Origin: DAOUJI01 sp965197415
GTDB taxonomy: Bacteria; Chloroflexota; Dehalococcoidia; Lucifugimonadales; JAGWBF01
Length of the DNA stretch: 64,000 bases
Assembly: GCA_965197415.1 (NCBI GenBank)
Contig: OZ240207.1
Span: 2,914,001 to 2,978,000, forward strand
Direction of reading: 5' to 3'
The translations under genes and the position numbers were made by a program. This document shows positions 1 through 9,207 of this stretch, in pieces (the stretch's first letter is position 1; each line of letters opens with the position of its first letter). The notes under the pieces were generated by a model. The model saw nothing but the letters and a program-made list of their open reading frames with translations. It ran no database searches and was not told the origin of the DNA.

Positions 1-2700
1 CTTGGGCGCATGGACAAGCCCGACGTAGAATACATCGAGGGGCTTTCCCCTGCCATCTCCATAGACCAGAAGGGCGTGTCCCACAACCCCAGGTCCACTG
101 TGGGCACGGTCACCGAGGTCTATGACTACCTGCGCCTGCTGTATGCCAGGGTTGGAATCCCCCACTGCCCCAAGTGCGGCCGCCCAGTAGAAAAGCAGAC
201 GGTGCAGCAGATAGTCGACGCCGTAATGAAGCTGCCGGCCGGCTCCCGGATTATGGTGCTGGCCCCCAAGGTCAGGCGCCGCAAGGGTGAACACCGGGAG
301 GTCTTCGAGGACGCCCGCAAGGCGGGGTTCGTTCGAGTCAGGGTCAACGGAGAGGTCCACGAGCTGGACGACATGGGCGACCTGGGCCTGGACAAGCAGA
401 AGTGGCACTACATCGAAGTCGTGGTCGACCGCCTCGTAGTCAGCGATGACTTGGAGTTGAACCGTGTATCCGACTCCGTTGAGACGGGCCTACGCCAGGG
501 AGAGGGCGTAGTGCAGGTATGGGTTGAGAACGGCGAAGAGCTGGTCTTTTCCGAGCAGTTCGCCTGCGTTAGGTGCAGCATCAGCCTGCCCGAAATTGAA
601 CCCCGGACGTTCAGCTTCAACAGCCCCCACGGCGCTTGTTCCGCCTGCACCGGACTGGGTTACAAGCTGGAAGTGGACGTAGACTTGTTGATTCCCAACA
701 AGTCCTTGACCCTGGCTGAGGGCGCCATAACACCCTGGGCCCGCTCTGCGGCTTCCGGAGCATGGTATCGCAGCCTGATTGCCTCGGTGGCCCGGACGTA
801 CGGCTTCTCCAACAAAGTCCCGGTGCGGGACCTGCCCCAAGAGTCTCTCGACCTGATTCTATATGGCAATGACGGCGAACCGCTGACCATGCGGCACACC
901 ACTCACTCCGGTCATGAATACGCCTGGGAGACGTCCTTCGAAGGCGTGGTACGGAACCTGGAGCGCCGCTACAAAGAGACGGAGTCGGACCACACGCGCA
1001 CTGAGATAGAGCGATACATGGCTGCTCGGCCCTGCACATCCTGCAAAGGCCGCCGCCTGCGGCCCGAAGCCCTGGCTGTCAAGGTGTCGGGCCTCGGGAT
1101 TATGGAGCTCTGCTCCCAAACCATCAGCAATTCTTCCCAGTGGATTAGGGCGATAGGCGGAGAAGCAACCACCATCAAAGGCAAGGCGCCCCCGGAGTTG
1201 AATGCCCGCGACAAGACCATCGCCCGCCAGATTCTCAAGGAGATAGACTCGCGGCTTCAGTTTCTGGTGGACATCGGTCTGGACTACCTGACCCTCGGTC
1301 GGACGGCCCAGACTCTCTCGGGAGGGGAGGCGCAGCGCATTCGCCTAGCCACCCAGATTGGTTCGGGGTTGACCGGAGTGCTCTACGTCTGTGACGAGCC
1401 GACCATTGGCCTGCATCCCGCCGACGACAGCCGTTTGGTGGACACGCTCAGGCGGTTACAGGAGTTGGGCAACACGGTGGTGGTGGTGGAGCATGACGAG
1501 GCCGTGATGAGGGCCGCCGACTACCTGCTCGACTTGGGCCCCGGGGCCGGTGAACACGGGGGGTGGGTGGTGGCAGCCGGTACTTTGGACGAGGTCCTGG
1601 AGTCCAGCGAGTCCATAACCGCCGACTACCTGAGCGGGCGGAGGAGAATCAGCGTGCCGGAGACGCGGCGGCACGTTAACGAGAAGCATCTATCGATCCG
1701 AGGAGCCAAGGAAAACAACCTGAAGGGTCTTAACATCGACATTCCGCTGGGCGTGCTGGTGTGCGTGACCGGAGTGTCCGGCTCAGGCAAGAGCACCCTG
1801 ATTTACGAGATCCTATACAAGCGGCTGGCCCAGCAGCTCTACCGGAGCAAAGACCGTCCCGGCAAGCATGAATCGCTGGAAGGACTGGAGCACATCGACA
1901 AGGTGGTCAACATCGACCAGTCGCCCATTGGGAGGACGCCTCGAAGCAACCCGGCCACCTACACAGGCGCCTTCACCCCTATCCGGGAACTGTTCGCATC
2001 CATGCCTGAGGCTAAAGTCCGAGGATATGGGCCAGGACGGTTCTCCTTCAACGTTAAGGGCGGACGCTGCGAGGCCTGTCAGGGCGGGGGGTACATCCAG
2101 ATAGAGATGCAGTTCCTGCCCGACGTAGAAGTTCCCTGCGACATATGCCACGGGCGCCGGTACAACCGTGAGGCCCTGGAAGTGCTGTTCAAGGAGAAGA
2201 GCATCGCCGACGTGCTCTCTATGACAGTGGAGCAGGCACTGGACTTCTTCTCGGCCATCCCCCGGATACGGAACAAGATGGAGACCCTCAAAGACGTCGG
2301 TCTGGGATACATAAGGCTTGGGCAGCCCGCTACTACCCTTTCAGGTGGAGAGGCCCAGCGAGTGAAACTGGCCACCGAGCTGTCCCGCAGAGCCACTGGG
2401 AAGACTCTCTACATCCTCGACGAGCCTACCACCGGGCTCTCCTTCCAGGACTGCGCGGCGCTTCTGTCCGTGCTCCACAGGCTGGTGGACGCGGGCAACT
2501 CGGTGGTGCTTATAGAGCACCACCTGGACATGATAAAGAACGCAGACTGGGTCATAGACCTAGGCCCTGGCGCGGGCGACAGCGGTGGCCGTCTGATGGC
2601 CGTAGGCGCTCCTGAAGATGTTATGAAGGTGAAGAAGTCGGCCACTGGCTTCTATCTCAAGAGGGCGCTTAACGGCGCCAAGAGCAGCGTCAGCGACTGA
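1..2700 (+). CDS. uvrA: UvrABC system protein A, 5' end cut by the window edge
   Basis: UvrA is the damage-sensing ABC-type ATPase of nucleotide excision repair; it scans DNA as a dimer and loads UvrB. The frame is open from base 1, and the first visible residues (LGRMDKPDVEYIEGLSPAI) match the stretch after the first Walker A, so roughly the first 70 residues lie outside the window. The ATG at base 10 is internal, not the start. Visible in order: a zinc cysteine pair CPKC near residue 55, ABC signature LSGGEAQRIRLA near 440 with Walker B CDEPTIGLH, second Walker A GVSGSGKST near 592, zinc module CEAC...CDIC near 690-718, second signature LSGGEAQRVKLA near 780 and Walker B DEPTTGL near 808. 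The stop codon overlaps the amidase start by one base. Confidence 0.97.
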   Translation, partial: LGRMDKPDVEYIEGLSPAISIDQKGVSHNPRSTVGTVTEVYDYLRLLYARVGIPHCPKCGRPVEKQTVQQIVDAVMKLPAGSRIMVLAPKVRRRKGEHREVFEDARKAGFVRVRVNGEVHELDDMGDLGLDKQKWHYIEVVVDRLVVSDDLELNRVSDSVETGLRQGEGVVQVWVENGEELVFSEQFACVRCSISLPEIEPRTFSFNSPHGACSACTGLGYKLEVDVDLLIPNKSLTLAEGAITPWARSAASGAWYRSLIASVARTYGFSNKVPVRDLPQESLDLILYGNDGEPLTMRHTTHSGHEYAWETSFEGVVRNLERRYKETESDHTRTEIERYMAARPCTSCKGRRLRPEALAVKVSGLGIMELCSQTISNSSQWIRAIGGEATTIKGKAPPELNARDKTIARQILKEIDSRLQFLVDIGLDYLTLGRTAQTLSGGEAQRIRLATQIGSGLTGVLYVCDEPTIGLHPADDSRLVDTLRRLQELGNTVVVVEHDEAVMRAADYLLDLGPGAGEHGGWVVAAGTLDEVLESSESITADYLSGRRRISVPETRRHVNEKHLSIRGAKENNLKGLNIDIPLGVLVCVTGVSGSGKSTLIYEILYKRLAQQLYRSKDRPGKHESLEGLEHIDKVVNIDQSPIGRTPRSNPATYTGAFTPIRELFASMPEAKVRGYGPGRFSFNVKGGRCEACQGGGYIQIEMQFLPDVEVPCDICHGRRYNREALEVLFKEKSIADVLSMTVEQALDFFSAIPRIRNKMETLKDVGLGYIRLGQPATTLSGGEAQRVKLATELSRRATGKTLYILDEPTTGLSFQDCAALLSVLHRLVDAGNSVVLIEHHLDMIKNADWVIDLGPGAGDSGGRLMAVGAPEDVMKVKKSATGFYLKRALNGAKSSVSD

Positions 2701-4121
2701 TGCCCGACGACGAACTGGCTTTCGCCTCTGCCGCAGAGGTCCGGCGGATGCTGGACTCCCGACAAATCTCATCTGTAGAACTCACAGAGCTTTTCCTCAG
2801 GCGAATCAAGCGCCTGGACCCCAAGCTCAACGCATACCTCACGGTCACGCCCGACTTGGCTATGGACCAGGCCAGGATGGCCGACGAGGCCACAGCCCGG
2901 GGAGAGTCGCCGGGCGCCCTGCAAGGGATACCCATATCCATCAAGGACCTGGAGTCCACCAAGGGAGTCAGGACCACTTTCGGGAGCCTTCCCTTCAAGG
3001 ACCACGTGCCGGACAGGGACTCCGTCGTCGTGGAACGGGTCAAGGCCGCCGGAGCGGTAATTCTCGGAAAGACCAACACCCCCGAACACGGGTTTCGGGG
3101 CACGACGGAGAACCGCCTTGGGGAGCCTTGCCGCAATCCATGGAACCTTGAACGGACCTCCGGCGGTTCCAGCGGAGGCGCAGGTGTGGCCATTGTCTCC
3201 GGCCTGAGCACCCTGGCGACCGGCAGCGATGGGGGCGGCTCCATCAGGATGCCCTCCAGCTTCTGCGGCGTCTACGGAATAAAGCCCAGCCAGGGGCGTG
3301 TCCCCCGATTCGGAGGCGTGGGCAGGCCCGCCTTCAACTTCCTGTCCCAGTCGGGGCCTATGACAAGAACCGTTGCTGACAGCGCGGCGCTGCTCCAGGT
3401 CCTGGCCGGTCGGGACGACCGGGACGCCGGCTGTATGACAGAGACGCCCCCGGACTGGTTGGAGGGGCTTCACGATGGCGTCAAGGGCCTGAAAGTGGGT
3501 TGGAGTCCTGACCTGGGTTTCGCGGCGGTGGACCCGGAGGTTGAGGACGCTACTCGGAAGGCAGCAGAAGCATTCCAACAAGAGTTGGGTTGCAGTGTTG
3601 AGGACGCCGGCATCCGCCTGGAGGATCCTTTCCTGGTATTCTGGGACCTTTTCAGGGTCCAGGGATATTCGGCCTACGGCGAGATATTCGAAGAGCGGCC
3701 CGAAGACTTCTCGAGCTATGGGCGGCTTAGCATGGAATACGGGAAGGCAATCACGATTCCCGAGTATTCCAGAGCGTTGGTGGAGCGTCAGAGGCTGAAG
3801 AGGTTCATGGAGGACAAGCTTGACGAGTTTGATCTGCTATTGACTCCGACTATGGCCGTGACCGCTTTTCGCATAGAGCAGTTTCCGTCGGTGATAGGGG
3901 GCAGGCAGGTGAATCCGGCCTGGTCCTATACGCCATTTACCAGCCTGATAAACATGTCGGGGCAGACTGCGGCGAGCATTCCGTGCGGGTTCTCCTCGGA
4001 GGGGATGCCCATCGGCCTACATATCATCGGCCGCAAAGGAGACGAGGCTACAGTGTTGCGGGCTTCCGCCGCATTTGAAGAGGCCCGGCCTTGGCTGGAC
4101 AAAAGGCCGCCCGTTTCATGA
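2700..4121 (+). CDS. Amidase signature family hydrolase
   Basis: A 473-residue amidase-signature enzyme that hydrolyses a C-N amide bond. The Ser-cisSer-Lys triad is visible: Lys82 in PISIKD, the cis-serine in TSGGSSGG (157/158) and the nucleophile Ser181 in SDGGGSIRMP. The family includes GatA, but no gatB or gatC is adjacent, so a stand-alone amidase acting on small amides is more likely than the amidotransferase subunit. ATG overlaps the uvrA stop by one base (TGATG), indicating translational coupling, and the 3' end overlaps the next small gene in an ATGA. Length is normal for the family. The true substrate cannot be read from sequence. Confidence 0.9.
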   Translation: MPDDELAFASAAEVRRMLDSRQISSVELTELFLRRIKRLDPKLNAYLTVTPDLAMDQARMADEATARGESPGALQGIPISIKDLESTKGVRTTFGSLPFKDHVPDRDSVVVERVKAAGAVILGKTNTPEHGFRGTTENRLGEPCRNPWNLERTSGGSSGGAGVAIVSGLSTLATGSDGGGSIRMPSSFCGVYGIKPSQGRVPRFGGVGRPAFNFLSQSGPMTRTVADSAALLQVLAGRDDRDAGCMTETPPDWLEGLHDGVKGLKVGWSPDLGFAAVDPEVEDATRKAAEAFQQELGCSVEDAGIRLEDPFLVFWDLFRVQGYSAYGEIFEERPEDFSSYGRLSMEYGKAITIPEYSRALVERQRLKRFMEDKLDEFDLLLTPTMAVTAFRIEQFPSVIGGRQVNPAWSYTPFTSLINMSGQTAASIPCGFSSEGMPIGLHIIGRKGDEATVLRASAAFEEARPWLDKRPPVS

Positions 4122-4390
4122 TAGTAAAAGCCGCTAACTTCCTGATTCTCGTGGTGGGTGTAACCCTGATAATCGTGGGCGCCATCGCCGGAAGCATAAC
4201 CATCGCGATTGTCGGAGACATATTGGTCATTGGAGGCATTCTCCTGTTCTGGGCAGTCAGGAAAGGGATGCTGCCTCCGGCGCTGGGCGGCGCAGCAGGC
4301 CCGCAGGCCGCGACGACGAGTGATGCGGCGGGAGAGGACAACGACAGTCGCGGGGATGCCGGGTCTTTGAAAGGGCCTGACGGCGCCTGA
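4118..4390 (+). CDS. Small two-helix membrane protein
   Basis: About 90 residues, beginning MIVKAANFLILVVGVTL. Two hydrophobic helices (roughly residues 5-25 and 27-47) are followed by a short basic loop and an Ala/Gly/Asp-rich hydrophilic tail, so this is probably a small inner-membrane protein with a soluble tail. I chose the ATG at 4118 because it forms an ATGA overlap with the amidase stop; an in-frame TTG at 4091 would add nine residues. No known family is recognised. It is last in the uvrA-amidase transcription unit. Confidence 0.6.
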   Translation: MIVKAANFLILVVGVTLIIVGAIAGSITIAIVGDILVIGGILLFWAVRKGMLPPALGGAAGPQAATTSDAAGEDNDSRGDAGSLKGPDGA

Positions 4391-4455
4391 GTAGTTGCCT
4401 CAAGGACCAGGGTTAGACAGGTTCAGCGAGCCCAGCCCCCAAGTCGTTCAACACC

Positions 4456-5241
4456 CTAGCCCAGAAACTCTATGACCGCGTTGGAGAACTCTTCCGGCTT
4501 CTCGACGTGGGGGTAGTGGCCGCAGTTGTCCAGAACCTTCAGCGATGAGCCTTGGATGGCCTGTTGGTAGCGTTCGGCGCATTCCAACGGCAGTATGGGG
4601 TCTTGCTTTCCCCAAACAATCAAGCAGGGCGCCTTGACCCTTTCCAGCAGGGCTGGAAACCGCGGGTCATGCATGTAGGGTTTCCATGTGAGCCTGGCCA
4701 GGGTCTCCCGGTTTTGAAGCAGCCTGTCCTGGTCCTCGAAACTGGGCTCCACTCCGAAAAGCTCCTGGAACTCCGGTGCTTGGGCGGTGTCGTGGAATAT
4801 CAGCTCGTTGACCTGCTTCTCGGACATGAGAAATACGTCCGTTATCTCGCCGGACTCCGGCCTGATCCCCGGTGCGTCAGCGAGGACCAGCTTTCCGAAA
4901 ACGTGGGGGCATATCACTGCCATTTCTGCGGCGACCCATCCACCGATGGACAGACCCACGCCGTTTGCTCCCTCCAAACCCAGTTTTTCTATTAACCAGG
5001 TGTAGAAAAGCGCCAGGTCCTGGGCGGATTCCACCCACTCCGGACGTTGGGACTTTTCGTAGCCGGGATGAGACGGAGCATACACGGTGTACCGTTCGGC
5101 CAGCTTCTGGTGGTGGAGAAGCCAACCGGGGTTGCCGGCCAGACCATGGAGCGCCACCAGTGGTGGACCTGATCCGCCCTTGTAGTATTGGATGTTGGCC
5201 CCAGCCACTTCCACGAACTCTTCGGTCCACCCGCCGGGCAT
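4456..5241 (-). CDS. Alpha/beta-fold hydrolase
   Basis: A 261-residue single-domain alpha/beta hydrolase. Visible are the oxyanion HG motif (LVALHGLAG), the nucleophile elbow GLSIGG (Ser near 98), the acid in WGKQDPILP (Asp near 214) and the catalytic His in NCGHYPHVEKP (near 242). The fold and the late motifs resemble meta-cleavage-product hydrolases and related esterases. It is clearly related to the hydrolase at 52526-53326 (shared WKPYM, VVWGxQD, SxLKVxxNCGHxPxVEK), so the genome carries a paralogue set. I chose the ATG at 5241, preceded by a GAGG at good spacing; a GTG nine bases upstream is the alternative. Confidence 0.88.
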   Translation of the reverse strand: MPGGWTEEFVEVAGANIQYYKGGSGPPLVALHGLAGNPGWLLHHQKLAERYTVYAPSHPGYEKSQRPEWVESAQDLALFYTWLIEKLGLEGANGVGLSIGGWVAAEMAVICPHVFGKLVLADAPGIRPESGEITDVFLMSEKQVNELIFHDTAQAPEFQELFGVEPSFEDQDRLLQNRETLARLTWKPYMHDPRFPALLERVKAPCLIVWGKQDPILPLECAERYQQAIQGSSLKVLDNCGHYPHVEKPEEFSNAVIEFLG

Positions 5242-5380
5242 AGCGTTCACCTCGGAAATCTTAGTCAGGAAGCCAGACTCAAAGCGTGTCCATGTTAGCG
5301 GCGCATAGGTGAGGGGTCAAGCTCAATCAGCCGTCCGTCCAGGATAGGCCAGGGGACGGAAGCCACGCGCCCTGCATGGC

Positions 5381-5418
5381 AAGCAAAAGGACGGGCGCGA
5401 TGGGCCCGCCCTTTGCTT
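5381..5418 (-). terminator. Hairpin terminator after the duplicated-domain gene
   Basis: Long imperfect inverted repeat with AAGCAAA at one end, TTTGCTT at the other and a GC-rich core (CGGGC/GCCCG). It lies about 30 bases past the stop of the minus-strand gene at 5449-6255. On the minus strand the distal arm is T-rich (CCTTTTGCTT), consistent with a rho-independent terminator. Confidence 0.55.
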
Positions 5419-5448
5419 GGTCGTCCTCGATTATGTGTACGCCAGGGG

Positions 5449-6255
5449 CTACTTGGCGTTGTCCGCCCTTATTCCCATGGCCGTGGGGCGTATCACTTCC
5501 CGCACCGTCTTGCGGACAAGGTCGTTGTCCATCTCGGCGGCGATGCCAGGGTAGCCGGACCGTTCGAGCATGCTGGGCAAGTTGCCCTTTTCGAACTGGT
5601 CCAGGGTCCAGTCCAGCGTGTCCGGCACCAACGTAGTGTCCCAGTAGATGCGTATGTCCTTGTTTCTGGGGCCGTAGTGGAAGTGAGGAGCCCGCTCGAA
5701 ACAGTCGAAGGCCATCAGCTCGATCTCCTGGCCGGACACGTCGCTGAGCAGGTGGACGGCAAGCCCGCGGTCGTTCGCCCGCTCCAACTCGCGGAACTCC
5801 AGCCCGAACCTGACGTTCCCGACCTCGATGACGGGCTCGCCCCGGTTGTGGACTACGTAGCGACGCTCGGACACTGCCATCTCACGGGCGGTGCACTCCA
5901 CCTCGCCCAGCTTGTCGGTGACTGCCGAGGGGTTGCTTCGGATTTGTCCGGCCAGGTTGTCGTACCCGGCCCGCTCCACCATCTCGGGCAAGCGGGTGCG
6001 CAACTGGTCCAGCGTCCAGCCGAGGGGGTTTCCGGCTGTGGTCTTGTCCATGAACAGGCGCTCGTTCTTGTTCTTAGGTCCGTAGTGGTAGTGGGGCGCC
6101 TGGTCGAAACAGTCGAACCTGAGAATCTCCACGTCTTCTCCGTCTATCTCACTGATGACTTGGACGCAGAGTCCCTGGTCGTCCATGATTTCCTTCCGGT
6201 ACTGCATAGCGATCTTGACTGGCCCGGCTTCTATCTGAGTCTCTCCCATTTCCAT
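5449..6255 (-). CDS. Protein of unknown function made of two tandem homologous domains
   Basis: 268 residues. The sequence is an internal duplication: FDCFxxAPHxHYGPxNK occurs at about 47-63 and again at 183-199, and both copies continue with LDWTLDQ/LGWTLDQ, a run ending LPxMxER(A/S)GY and a short helix. Each unit is about 100 residues. The repeated Cys, His-x-His-Tyr cluster could bind a metal or form an active site, but that is inference. No signal peptide or membrane helix is seen. The start is secure: AAAGGAGG sits just upstream of the ATG. I do not recognise a characterised family. Confidence 0.75.
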   Translation of the reverse strand: MEMGETQIEAGPVKIAMQYRKEIMDDQGLCVQVISEIDGEDVEILRFDCFDQAPHYHYGPKNKNERLFMDKTTAGNPLGWTLDQLRTRLPEMVERAGYDNLAGQIRSNPSAVTDKLGEVECTAREMAVSERRYVVHNRGEPVIEVGNVRFGLEFRELERANDRGLAVHLLSDVSGQEIELMAFDCFERAPHFHYGPRNKDIRIYWDTTLVPDTLDWTLDQFEKGNLPSMLERSGYPGIAAEMDNDLVRKTVREVIRPTAMGIRADNAK

Positions 6256-6490
6256 GTCTAACCTCCTTTATCCCGTCGTTTTCACGGTTGCGATGAGGGG
6301 AACCCTATTCGATGATACGTATTATAGACCAGGATTTGCGAATGGTAAATATTCGACTGTTCAAGACCGAGGACCCTACGTAGTCTCCCCCGACCGCCAT
6401 AGACAGACAGATAATCCAATTCTTTGCCTTAACGCAGACAAATCTCTATGATTACGAAAAGGGATAGTGGATTCTGGAACGGGGAGCAAA
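6256..6490. other. AT-rich intergenic region ahead of the mrr-like gene
   Basis: This divergent gap is visibly richer in A/T than the flanking genes (runs such as GATACGTATTATAG and GGTAAATATTCG) and continues into an AT-richer gene. It probably contains promoters for both directions; TATTAT near 6319 is a possible -10 element, but I could not pair it with a convincing -35. Confidence 0.35.
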
Positions 6491-7396
6491 ATGGCTGTAC
6501 CTCCGCAGACCAAGATGCACCGGTTGCTATTGGAAGCAGCAGTCGAGACCGGTGGAATCCTGTCAACTAAACAATTCATAGAAAAGATAACTAATCGGTT
6601 GTCATTGACACCGGAAGATTTGAATGAGAGGTCGTCTTCCGGAGCAGTGAGAATGTACACAAATTCAGCTTTCGCGTTGTCCCTTCTGACAAGAGCGGGT
6701 CTGCTGGATAGACCATCTCGGGGTCATAACCGGATTAACGACAAAGGTCGTTCACTTCTTGAGAAGCACGACGGTGAGTTCACTGTCGGCATGCTGAATA
6801 GTATGGCGCAACAACGAGAAAAAGTTGAGCTAGACGAAGAGACGGCTTGGAAAGTTTCTTATATCGACGTCTATGATGACACGACGCCTGATGAAAAGAT
6901 GGCGGACAGTTACAAAGCATTACGCGACAGTCTGGCTGATGACCTGCTGAGAAGTCTGTCAGAAGTATCGCCAGATAATTTCGAGCGTCTGGTTGTCAGT
7001 TTGCTGGAGAAGATGGGGTACGGTAAGGGCGATACCGTAGGGAGAAGCGGCGACGGCGGCATTGACGGCATTATCAATCAGGATGCATTAGGATTGGAGA
7101 AGGTCTATATCCAGGCCAAACGATGGAATAACCAGGTGGGTGAACCAGAGATACGTAACTTCTCAGGTAGCCTTGACGCACGCGGCGCTAGCAAGGGTGT
7201 GTTCGTCACTACGTCCCGGTTCAGCGAAGCGGCCAAGCGGACGGCCCAGATCATTTCGGCTGGCAGTAAGATCATACGTCTAATCGACGGTGGCGAACTG
7301 GCCCGTCTGATGATTGATCACGGTGTTGGAGTGATTACTGAACGTATCTACGAGGTCAAGAAGCTGGACGAAAACTATTTCGCCCCTGAGATATAG
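6491..7396 (+). CDS. mrr: Mrr-type restriction endonuclease
   Basis: 301 residues in two parts. The N-terminal half looks like the Mrr_N winged-helix domain (MAVPPQTKMHRLLLEA, then RINDKGRSLL). The C-terminal half is an Mrr_cat PD-(D/E)xK nuclease: NFERLVVSLLEKMGYG, then GDGGIDGII (Asp near 192) and VYIQAKRW (Gln208-x-Lys210). Mrr enzymes cut DNA carrying foreign methylation, so this is probably a type IV restriction enzyme that needs no partner methylase. I chose the ATG at 6491 because it follows GGGGAG and matches the family N-terminus. One sampled line is 48% G+C against about 62% in the next gene, which suggests horizontal acquisition. Confidence 0.88.
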   Translation: MAVPPQTKMHRLLLEAAVETGGILSTKQFIEKITNRLSLTPEDLNERSSSGAVRMYTNSAFALSLLTRAGLLDRPSRGHNRINDKGRSLLEKHDGEFTVGMLNSMAQQREKVELDEETAWKVSYIDVYDDTTPDEKMADSYKALRDSLADDLLRSLSEVSPDNFERLVVSLLEKMGYGKGDTVGRSGDGGIDGIINQDALGLEKVYIQAKRWNNQVGEPEIRNFSGSLDARGASKGVFVTTSRFSEAAKRTAQIISAGSKIIRLIDGGELARLMIDHGVGVITERIYEVKKLDENYFAPEI

Positions 7397-7398
7397 GT

Positions 7399-8886
7399 CT
7401 AGTCGGAGGCGGGTTCGCTCACCGGTTGTGGAGCGGCTGGCTCCGCGACTTCACGGCGTCTCTCGCTCGTGAAAGCTGAAATGACCAAGCCTATCACCAT
7501 TAAGCCGCCCATGGCCCAGAGGGCGCGCTGCACTCCGATTACGAACGCGCGAGGTTCTTCGGCGACTGCGTCCAGCGTGGACTCGACGCCCATAGAGGCC
7601 ATCGTCGCGACAACTATGGCTGTCAGCGCTGCGATGCCAACCACAGAGGCCGTGTTTCTAGTCAGTTGAGTCAATGCCGAGACCACTCCATACCTGTGGC
7701 GCTCAACCGCACTGAGTATGGAGCTGGTGTTGGGGGAGATGAACAGTCCGAGGCCCGTCATTTGTCCCGTAACCAATACTATGACGACCGGAAGTGAAGT
7801 GTTTTCGTCCAGGGTCGCCGCCAGAGCAAACAGGCTGGCCGACGACAGGACCATGCCTGCGACGGTCAGTTTTCTCCAGCCCACTTTATCGGAGATGCCG
7901 CCCGCTATAGGCCCGACGAGGGTCATGGCCACGGCGCCGGAGATCAAAATCAGCCCCGATTCCCTGGGACTGTATTTCAACACGTCCTGAAGGTAGATGG
8001 GCATGAGGAACATGGCCGACACCACCCCCAGGAAGGAGAGCCAGCCCGCCGCTACCCCCCTGGCGAATACAGGCCTCTTGAAAAGCCGGAGGTCCAACAT
8101 GGGGTTGGGAACTCGCAGCTCCCACCAGACGAACGCCAGTCCCGACCCGACCGACAGCGCCAGTCCAGTTGCGCACAAGACCGAGTCCCAACCCAGCCGG
8201 TTGCCGTTGGTGATGGTTAATAGGAACACTAACAGCGCCACCGCGGACAATACGGCGCCTCCCCAGTCGAACGCCGGCGCCCGACCAGCGGCTGCGTCCT
8301 GGGATATCCGCTTGTTGTTCAATATTAGGACGGAGGCCGCTATGGCTATCACGGCCGTAGGCACGTTGATGAGGAAAACGGCTTCCCAGCCGAAAGCGTC
8401 GATCAATACTCCGCTTATCACGGGGCCCAGGATGGCGCCTGTGCCGACAACTCCCAGATGGAGACCCAAGGCTTTGCCCCTCTCCTCGCTGGGGAACACT
8501 GAGACTATCATGGCCATGCCGTTGGCTTGAATCATGGCCGACCCCACGCCCTGCAGTGCCTTGGCGGCTATCAGCATTCCCAGGAACGTGGCCGACCCCG
8601 CCATGACGGAGGTCAGGGCGAATATGATGAGGCCTATTACGTAGACTTTCTTACGGCCTATGATGTCGGCTATGCGTCCGGCCGGCAGGAGGAAGACCGA
8701 TATGAACAGGGTCTCGCCGATGGTCACCCATTGGACGGTGGAAAGGTCTGCGTCGAAGTGTTTCCCGATGGTGGACAGCGCCAGCGGCACGCTGGCCGCG
8801 CTTATCACGGAGACGAATGTCCCCAAGGCAATGGCGCCAAAGACCCACCACTTGTAGTTGGAAGAGAAGATTGTGGAAAGCGGCAT
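7399..8886 (-). CDS. MFS drug:H+ antiporter, DHA2 (EmrB/QacA) type
   Basis: About 495 residues with some 14 hydrophobic segments, as expected for the 14-helix DHA2 family that exports drugs or lipophilic compounds using the proton gradient. Motif A-like GRIADIIGRKKVYVIGL lies between helices 2 and 3, and LGPVISGVLIDAFGW is the motif C region of helix 5. I favour ATG at 8886 (MPLSTIFSSNYKWW); an upstream in-frame start at 8937 would add 17 residues that do not look like a membrane protein N-terminus. The cytoplasmic tail is short and charged. It converges on the mrr-like gene with a 2-base gap. Substrate unknown. Confidence 0.88.
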   Translation of the reverse strand: MPLSTIFSSNYKWWVFGAIALGTFVSVISAASVPLALSTIGKHFDADLSTVQWVTIGETLFISVFLLPAGRIADIIGRKKVYVIGLIIFALTSVMAGSATFLGMLIAAKALQGVGSAMIQANGMAMIVSVFPSEERGKALGLHLGVVGTGAILGPVISGVLIDAFGWEAVFLINVPTAVIAIAASVLILNNKRISQDAAAGRAPAFDWGGAVLSAVALLVFLLTITNGNRLGWDSVLCATGLALSVGSGLAFVWWELRVPNPMLDLRLFKRPVFARGVAAGWLSFLGVVSAMFLMPIYLQDVLKYSPRESGLILISGAVAMTLVGPIAGGISDKVGWRKLTVAGMVLSSASLFALAATLDENTSLPVVIVLVTGQMTGLGLFISPNTSSILSAVERHRYGVVSALTQLTRNTASVVGIAALTAIVVATMASMGVESTLDAVAEEPRAFVIGVQRALWAMGGLMVIGLVISAFTSERRREVAEPAAPQPVSEPASD

Positions 8887-9106
8887 TGTACGAGATGTGC
8901 GAAAGGTTACTATGGCCCAACATGGCGCCGCCGTCAATGGCGCACAGCCGCAAGGTCTCCGGCAAGAAGGGAGGCGGGGCTAATGGCGGGTACGTTGGGT
9001 TACTCTCGAGGCAACCAGGGGGAAATCAAAGAGCCAGATGTGATTCCTGCAAGGAGTCCCGCCCGGCTCTTATTCTATCTGTAAGCCGCTTGCTTGGGCC
9101 TCTTGT

Positions 9107-9185
9107 TGGTGCCCCCGATGGGCTTCGATCCCATGATCTCCACCTTGAAAGGGTGGCGTCCTTGGCCAGGCTAGACGACGGGGGC
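9107..9185 (-). tRNA. tRNA-Glu (anticodon UUC)
   Basis: A full cloverleaf reads on the minus strand: acceptor GCCCCCG/CGGGGGC, D stem GTC/GAC, anticodon stem CCACC/GGTGG around loop CTTTCAA (anticodon TTC), five-base variable loop, T stem ATGGG/CCCAT. Discriminator A and CCA are encoded (9107-9110). The T loop reads ATCGAAG rather than the usual TTCGAAT, so position 54 is A. It sits between the exporter and argC. Confidence 0.95.
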
Positions 9186-9207
9186 ACGGAGTCGAATTAT
9201 ACAGCAG

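Noticed and set aside
5413..6261. A 282-codon plus-strand frame opposite the duplicated-domain gene
   Set aside because: The minus-strand frame has a ribosome site and an internal repeat; the plus frame is low-information and Val/Gly-rich.
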